A DNA stretch of 45,990 nucleotides from assembly GCA_050260015.1 (NCBI GenBank), contig JBLNBN010000059.1, positions 1-45,990 on the forward strand. Reading direction: 5' to 3'. Position numbers and translations under genes: made by a program. Under the pieces are notes generated by a model. It worked only from the letters and a program-made list of their open reading frames with translations, ran no database searches and had not been told where the DNA came from. This stretch comes from JBLNBN01 sp050260015 (GTDB taxonomy: Bacteria; Bacteroidota; Ignavibacteria; Kapaibacteriales; UBA2268). How positions within the stretch are numbered: position 1 is the stretch's first letter; each line of letters begins with the position of its first letter. Shown here piece after piece: positions 41,891 to 45,990 of this stretch.

Positions 41891-42568
41891 CTATTTGGCG
41901 AGGGGCGTCTTAACGGAATAAATTTCAAGCGGCGCGCCGCCGGCCGCGCCTTTGCTGCCGCGGAAGGCGATAAGGTAGGAGAAGCCGGGCTCGACTGTGA
42001 GCTTTTCTTTAAATATAATTTCCGGGAGGGATTCGGAGGTAACCTGAACGTCGTAGACGCCCGGCGGCAAATCTTCGGTTTCGCTGGCCCCGCGCGCGAG
42101 CAATCTATATTCGCGCTTAAACTCTCCATTCGATAAAGAGAAATCGGCGAGCGGCAGGTCTGCTACTAGAGCGAAACGGGCGCGCGGCTGCCCCGCGGAG
42201 AAGTCGTCCTTCAGCATAAGCATACGGCTGAAGTTCTTCTCGCCGTACGCGATTAGCACGTAGTCCGAGTCGCGAACTATGTCGGCTAATTGATTAATGA
42301 AGATATCGCCGCCGCTTTGTAGGCGGATATTAACTCTTCCAGCGGGCAATTTTTCCAGCGGCGACTCGGCGGCGTCGTAATCGATTGTGCGTTCGTATGC
42401 GATATCGCCTGCGCGCAGCTTGAACCCGCGGTAACGCATGTTGCAATTTACTATACGCGCCTTCCCGAATTGGGTCGGTTCGATCTTTTTCGGCGTTTCA
42501 GCGTTAGGGACGCATTCGCATCCGATCAGCGCAATAGCGCACAATATTGATAGATAGCAAATTCTCAA
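41891..42568 (-). CDS. lipoprotein of the ECF sigma operon
   Basis: A 225-residue predicted lipoprotein: MRICYLSILCAIALIGCEC has the lipobox LIGC with lipidated C17. The rest is beta-rich, with ARIVNCNMRYRGFKLRAGD, LPAGRVNIRLQ and LPPGVYDVQVTS, loosely like two DUF4397-type repeats; that match is tentative. The start is TTG, overlapping the stop of the anti-sigma gene (TTGA); a later start would lose the signal peptide. Last gene of the four-gene operon; a role as partner or ligand of the envelope-sensing anti-sigma protein is inference from position. Confidence 0.7.
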   Translation of the reverse strand: MRICYLSILCAIALIGCECVPNAETPKKIEPTQFGKARIVNCNMRYRGFKLRAGDIAYERTIDYDAAESPLEKLPAGRVNIRLQSGGDIFINQLADIVRDSDYVLIAYGEKNFSRMLMLKDDFSAGQPRARFALVADLPLADFSLSNGEFKREYRLLARGASETEDLPPGVYDVQVTSESLPEIIFKEKLTVEPGFSYLIAFRGSKGAAGGAPLEIYSVKTPLAK

Positions 42569-43860
42569 AAATTAACTCTTACGCCCCATATAAAGCCGCT
42601 TTTGTCCGCGATATAATTTGTACCGTTCACATTGTAAAAAAGATAACCCGACTGCCAGCCGAAGGCGAGCTCAAACAGGTCCGAAGGCGCAAGAGCTATA
42701 CCAGCCTCCAGCTTGCCTATTGGGCCCATGGAGCTTCCGCCTGCCGCGACCGACGCGTAGGGAAGCGCTATGCCTGCTAAGTTAAGATAATCGGTTGAAA
42801 AGCGGCTTTCTATGGCATAAGTCGTTAGCGTCGGGTTCTGGCTCTGCCTGTTGCCCGACGGCGCGACGAATTGTTGCGGGAAGTTTTCGCGGGCGACTAC
42901 GAGGCCCACTCCTAATTCATCCAGTATTTTATAGTTTACCGCGACCGAATAATTGTTGAACGCGTTCGGATTGCGGAGCAGCTCTAGATTACTCTTATCG
43001 ATCGTCAATTTCCTAAACTCAACGCTCAATTTCCTCGAACCCAGCGCTCCAAGCCGTAGATTGGGAGCGTATCCCAGCGATTGGGGAGCCGAACGTAAGG
43101 AATTCGGTAATTCGTTAAAATTAATGGGGCGAAGGCTATAACGAGAGTTTCTTTTCAGTTCCGGGCTGTCTTCTATCCTGTTAACGGGCAGGGCGTTAGC
43201 GTTCCCGCTTAGGGCCGCGATGTCGCCGTCGTTCGTCGATCCATTTTGCGAAGAAATAGGATTGTTGCGTATAAACGCTTCGAATTCCTCGCGCGTAGCG
43301 AAAGTTTTATAGAATTTCCCGACGGCTCCCGCCCTCTTTACGGCTATAGAACTTTTATTATTCATGCCCGGCCGCGCCTCGAAGGAAGCTATTTCCGGGA
43401 AAGCGGATCCGCTTGCCGCCGCCTCCTTGGAAATAGCTGCGCCGGCGGAGGAACGAGCGTCCGTCCCGGCGAGCGAATTAGCGTTTTCGCTTTCCGGCCC
43501 CCAATACTTAAAGGCACCTATCGAAAGCGCTCCAGCCAGGATAGCCACCGCGGCGAACGGCGCGAACTTCCAGAGAAAAGCCGCCAGCAGGGCTAACCCG
43601 GTTAGCTTTTTTACAGGGGCTGAATCGGGGTTCGCCGGTAGCGAGAACCCGAGCTGCGAGAATATCCGGGCGCTTGTCTCGACGGGAGGAGGGTCGAACG
43701 AATACGATGCGGAGCTCACCATCGAGATCTTGAGCAGCTTATCGAACTCCCGGCGCAATTCCTCGTCGCCGGAGAGAGCCATAAAGAGCGTTCCCTCGGC
43801 TTCGGATTCCAGCCCGCCGTCTAAGTATTCATGTATCAGATTATTATAGTACTTTTCCAT
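42565..43860 (-). CDS. putative transmembrane anti-sigma factor with barrel-like C-terminus
   Basis: A 431-residue protein directly after the sigma factor gene (9 bases). Residues 1-60 (YYNNLIHEYLDGGLESEAEG, DEELRREFDKLLKIS) look like the N-terminal helices of an anti-sigma factor but lack the zinc-finger cysteines. A hydrophobic stretch at about 88-118 is a membrane helix. Residues 120-265 are low in hydrophobics and rich in Ala, Ser and Asn. Residues about 266-431 alternate like outer-membrane strands (YSVAVNYKILDELGVGLVVA, TTYAIESRFS, KLEAGIALAPSDLFELAFGW, SGFIWGVRVNF) and end in Phe. Such a protein could link inner and outer membranes. The fusion is unusual; I know no named family for it. 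Confidence 0.65.
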   Translation of the reverse strand: MEKYYNNLIHEYLDGGLESEAEGTLFMALSGDEELRREFDKLLKISMVSSASYSFDPPPVETSARIFSQLGFSLPANPDSAPVKKLTGLALLAAFLWKFAPFAAVAILAGALSIGAFKYWGPESENANSLAGTDARSSAGAAISKEAAASGSAFPEIASFEARPGMNNKSSIAVKRAGAVGKFYKTFATREEFEAFIRNNPISSQNGSTNDGDIAALSGNANALPVNRIEDSPELKRNSRYSLRPINFNELPNSLRSAPQSLGYAPNLRLGALGSRKLSVEFRKLTIDKSNLELLRNPNAFNNYSVAVNYKILDELGVGLVVARENFPQQFVAPSGNRQSQNPTLTTYAIESRFSTDYLNLAGIALPYASVAAGGSSMGPIGKLEAGIALAPSDLFELAFGWQSGYLFYNVNGTNYIADKSGFIWGVRVNF

Positions 43861-43869
43861 GGCGCAACT

Positions 43870-44430
43870 CTATTTGGTTAAGTCCTCAAGGTACGGTGTA
43901 AGTATTTGTTTAATTTTGTCTTTTGCTCGCCACACGCGAGTTTTTATAGTCGAAACTTTTTCTTCTGTAATTTCCGAAACCTCGGCATAGGAAAGCCCGT
44001 GGAGCTGTCTCAGGATAAAGGCTTCCTTGTAGTCCGGCTCGAGCAAATCCAGCGATTTCATAATTAGGTCCATCAGCTCCGCGTCCTCGTATTCGTTGCG
44101 AACGGCGACGAAATCGAGCTCGGAGATGCCGACCATATTTTTTTTATCTCTTTTAAAGTTCAGGCAGTGCCTTCTTGCTATCTGGTACAGGTAAGCCTGG
44201 ACAAACTTAACTTCGCGTCCCTTTAGCACGGCGTCATAAAAATGGAGGATACAATCCTGGAATGCGTCCTGCGCGTCCGAGGAATCCCCGAGCATTCTCA
44301 GGCAAAACGAATAAATCTTCGAGGAGTATCTTCCGTAGAGTTCGGCAAAAGCCATCTCGCGGTCGCCGCCGCCGGAGCGGATGCGATCGAGCAATTCGAG
44401 ATCGGAATATTTGCCGAATTTCGCCTGCAT
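43870..44430 (-). CDS. ECF-type RNA polymerase sigma factor
   Basis: A 186-residue group 4 (extracytoplasmic function) sigma factor. Region 2 is at about 25-95 (FAELYGRYSSKIYSFCLRML, DAQDAFQDCILHFYD, YLYQIARRHCLNFKR) and region 4 at about 120-177 (LLEPDYKEAFILRQLHGLSY, AEVSEITEEKVSTIKTRVWR). Regions 1 and 3 are missing, as expected. It follows the propeller lipoprotein with no gap and precedes the anti-sigma gene by 9 bases. The operon promoter at 45530-45557 looks ECF-like, so it may drive its own expression. Confidence 0.95.
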   Translation of the reverse strand: MQAKFGKYSDLELLDRIRSGGGDREMAFAELYGRYSSKIYSFCLRMLGDSSDAQDAFQDCILHFYDAVLKGREVKFVQAYLYQIARRHCLNFKRDKKNMVGISELDFVAVRNEYEDAELMDLIMKSLDLLEPDYKEAFILRQLHGLSYAEVSEITEEKVSTIKTRVWRAKDKIKQILTPYLEDLTK

Positions 44431-45525
44431 TTATTTCTTCCAATACCCCCTCAGCGCATTATTAGCCAACGTAATCCGGCGAACAATTTGCGGAGTAGAA
44501 TTATTTAAATTCAGCTCAATTAGGGCGATTTGCGAATGCGCGTCGCGGTCGTCGAGCGAACTGAACACGTTGTAAATTATATACTTTCCATTGTCCGACC
44601 ATTGCGGGTAGAGGCAAACCTGGGTCGAATCCGATTCCGTCAGGTTCGTATACCTGGGCTTGTCGCCGTCGAGCGTCATCATCCAGAGCGCGCCTTCCCT
44701 TCCCGTAAAAACTATATGCCGGGCGCCGTTGAATGCCGCGGCAGTCCTGGCGCCAAGAGCTTTTACGTCGATCGGGATCGATCTTTCCTTAAACCCCGGG
44801 ACGGAAACTATAGTTATCAGGTCGGCAACATCGTTTTGCGTCACGTAGGTCAGCTGGGCGCCGTCGGGCGTCCAAACCGGCGCGTCGAGCGTCCTGGCGT
44901 CGGGAGCGGTCTCCTGGAACGTTTTACGGAACAGGTCCTCGTCGGGCGCGGCTACGTCGACTATAACGAGGCTCGGTCGCCCCCCTACTTTCTCGACGTA
45001 CGCTATAAGTTTCCCGTCTGGGGAGAACGACGCCAATACGTTGTCGTAAATCGAAGCGCTTATCTCGTCTATATAGGGCGAGTTAGTCTCGGGATCGTTT
45101 ATCCAGATATTCAGCTTCGAGTTCCCTCCAAAAAAAGCGATCTTATTGCCGTCCGGCGAGAGTATCGGGTTTATTATCGAATATTTCTCGTTGTCCTCCT
45201 CAATGAGGACGGGACTGCCGCCGAAGATATTTCCCAGGTAGAGCATATTCTTCTTCCGCGCCGTGTCGACCGCCAGGAAAGCGATTTTGTTATTGGCGGA
45301 CGGTGCGGAGTAAATCGTGCCGCTCGCCGAAATCTCCCGGAATGCGTCGCCGTTAGCGTCGATATAGCATATAGCCGGGCGTTGAGCCCCCAGCGAGTAC
45401 GCCGTAAAGAAAATATAACCGGAGAGATCGTCATTCCCGCCGCCTTGCGGAGGGCAGACGTCGCACCCGCAAATTGTCAAAAGAACGAAAAAGTATAGCA
45501 AATTTAAAAAGTGAACGCGTTTCAT
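44431..45525 (-). CDS. lipoprotein with TolB-like propeller
   Basis: A 364-residue lipoprotein: signal segment with ICGC lipobox (lipidated C21) and then WD40-like PD40 repeats of the TolB kind: NPILSPDGNKIAFFGG, ASFSPDGKLIAYVEK, PVWTPDGAQLTYVTQ, PQWSDNGKYIIYNVF. These make a six-bladed-type propeller in the periplasm or at the outer membrane. It is the first gene of the ECF operon, ending immediately before the sigma factor start. It could bind envelope components or the C-terminal part of the anti-sigma protein; that is inference from the operon. TolB itself has a different N-terminal domain and belongs with tolQRA/pal, which are absent here. Confidence 0.8.
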   Translation of the reverse strand: MKRVHFLNLLYFFVLLTICGCDVCPPQGGGNDDLSGYIFFTAYSLGAQRPAICYIDANGDAFREISASGTIYSAPSANNKIAFLAVDTARKKNMLYLGNIFGGSPVLIEEDNEKYSIINPILSPDGNKIAFFGGNSKLNIWINDPETNSPYIDEISASIYDNVLASFSPDGKLIAYVEKVGGRPSLVIVDVAAPDEDLFRKTFQETAPDARTLDAPVWTPDGAQLTYVTQNDVADLITIVSVPGFKERSIPIDVKALGARTAAAFNGARHIVFTGREGALWMMTLDGDKPRYTNLTESDSTQVCLYPQWSDNGKYIIYNVFSSLDDRDAHSQIALIELNLNNSTPQIVRRITLANNALRGYWKK

Positions 45526-45529
45526 ATAC

Positions 45530-45557
45530 TAAGACACATGAATTGTTAAAACGTCCC
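45530..45557 (-). promoter_or_regulatory. putative ECF-type promoter of the sigma operon
   Basis: On the minus strand GGGAC (45553-45557), 17 bases, GTCTTA (45530-45535). The boxes resemble ECF promoters (GGAAC and GTC/TCTrA with 15-17 bases between). The -10-like box ends 4 bases before the ATG at 45525, so the transcript would be nearly leaderless. No TAnnTTTG box is seen here. Confidence 0.4.
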
Positions 45558-45628
45558 AAATAAATTTTAAAATACGCAATTTTTTTTAAGGATTATCAAA
45601 AAGGGATGGAAAAAGGGCGATAAGAAAC

Positions 45629-45668
45629 AAAAATGCCTTACCGGCGGGGGGATTTGTCGGCAAGGCAT
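45629..45668 (-). terminator. tRNA-Gly terminator, copy 1
   Basis: On the minus strand ATGCCTT-G-CCG and CGG-T-AAGGCAT pair around a 14-base C-rich loop, followed by TTTTGTTTC. Confidence 0.85.
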
Positions 45669-45703
45669 GCAGCATAAAGAGGAAGTAACGACTCGCGTCG
45701 TTG

Positions 45704-45776
<73 letters not shown>

Positions 45777-45839
45777 TTATAGAATATAATTCTTTGTTCA
45801 GTTTTCAACGTTTCAGCCTCCCCGATAGCCGCGGCGAAT

Positions 45840-45879
45840 AAAAATGCCTTACCGGCGGGGGGATTTGTCGGCAAGGCAT
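45840..45879 (-). terminator. tRNA-Gly terminator, copy 2
   Basis: Same hairpin as at 45629-45668, here followed by TTTTTATTC on the minus strand. Confidence 0.85.
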
Positions 45880-45914
45880 GCAGCATAAAGAGGAAGTAAC
45901 GACTCACGTCGTTG

Positions 45915-45987
<73 letters not shown>

Positions 45988-45990
45988 TTA

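Noticed and set aside
44431..45525. TolB of the Tol-Pal system
   Set aside because: It has a lipobox and PD40 repeats but no TolB N-terminal domain, and no tolQ, tolR, tolA or pal gene is near.

Overview
The window looks like chromosomal DNA from a bacterium of the Bacteroidota/Chlorobiota (FCB) group, possibly an Ignavibacteria- or Kapabacteria-like lineage; the exact lineage is inference. The evidence is threefold. Three secreted proteins end in type IX secretion (T9SS) C-terminal sorting domains. Several strong genes (rpsD, secD, purA, a CAU tRNA, crcB) carry the Bacteroidota-type promoter TTTG-N19/20-TAnnTTTG. There are also many signal-peptide beta-barrel and beta-propeller proteins. Start codons are often GTG or TTG, and GGAG-like ribosome binding sites occur in front of a good part of the genes. 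No phage, IS element, CRISPR array or plasmid gene is visible.

Layout. 1-3897: end of an outer-membrane protein, a receiver-PAS-histidine kinase, mtnA and a secreted protein. 3967-9357: a TamA-like assembly protein with three POTRA domains, a small acidic DUF2795 protein, monocistronic rpsD, and a STAS-truA-queC operon. 9452-14732: secDF diverging from purA, then an Ogg2-type DNA glycosylase. 14814-20434: a secreted CarboxypepD_reg-like protein, a repeat-filled gap, membrane proteins, the pgi-hslO operon and nadD. 20435-29045: a four-gene minus-strand cluster treZ - GH57/DUF3536 - treY - FAD/Rieske oxidoreductase, which would turn alpha-1,4-glucan into trehalose. 29146-32829: DUF1232 protein, then dapD, a small membrane protein, a MEMO-family protein and an outer-membrane barrel. 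32901-41287: a tRNA with CAU anticodon, a 1335-residue VWA/propeller/T9SS protein flanked by 52-bp direct repeats, a second T9SS protein, crcB, a DUF1801 protein and a third T9SS protein. 41891-45525: a four-gene ECF sigma factor operon (propeller lipoprotein, sigma factor, membrane anti-sigma factor with a barrel-like C-terminus, lipoprotein). 45629-45990: two tandem tRNA-Gly(GCC) genes on a 211-bp repeat that runs into the window edge.

The most unusual items are the ECF sigma operon, whose anti-sigma protein appears to join a cytoplasmic N-terminus, a membrane helix and an outer-membrane-barrel-like C-terminus and which has its own ECF-like, nearly leaderless promoter; a family of small interspersed palindromes whose arms vary together while the centre and flank stay fixed; and the treZ-GH57-treY cluster without a debranching enzyme. 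Most of the rest is ordinary housekeeping sequence.
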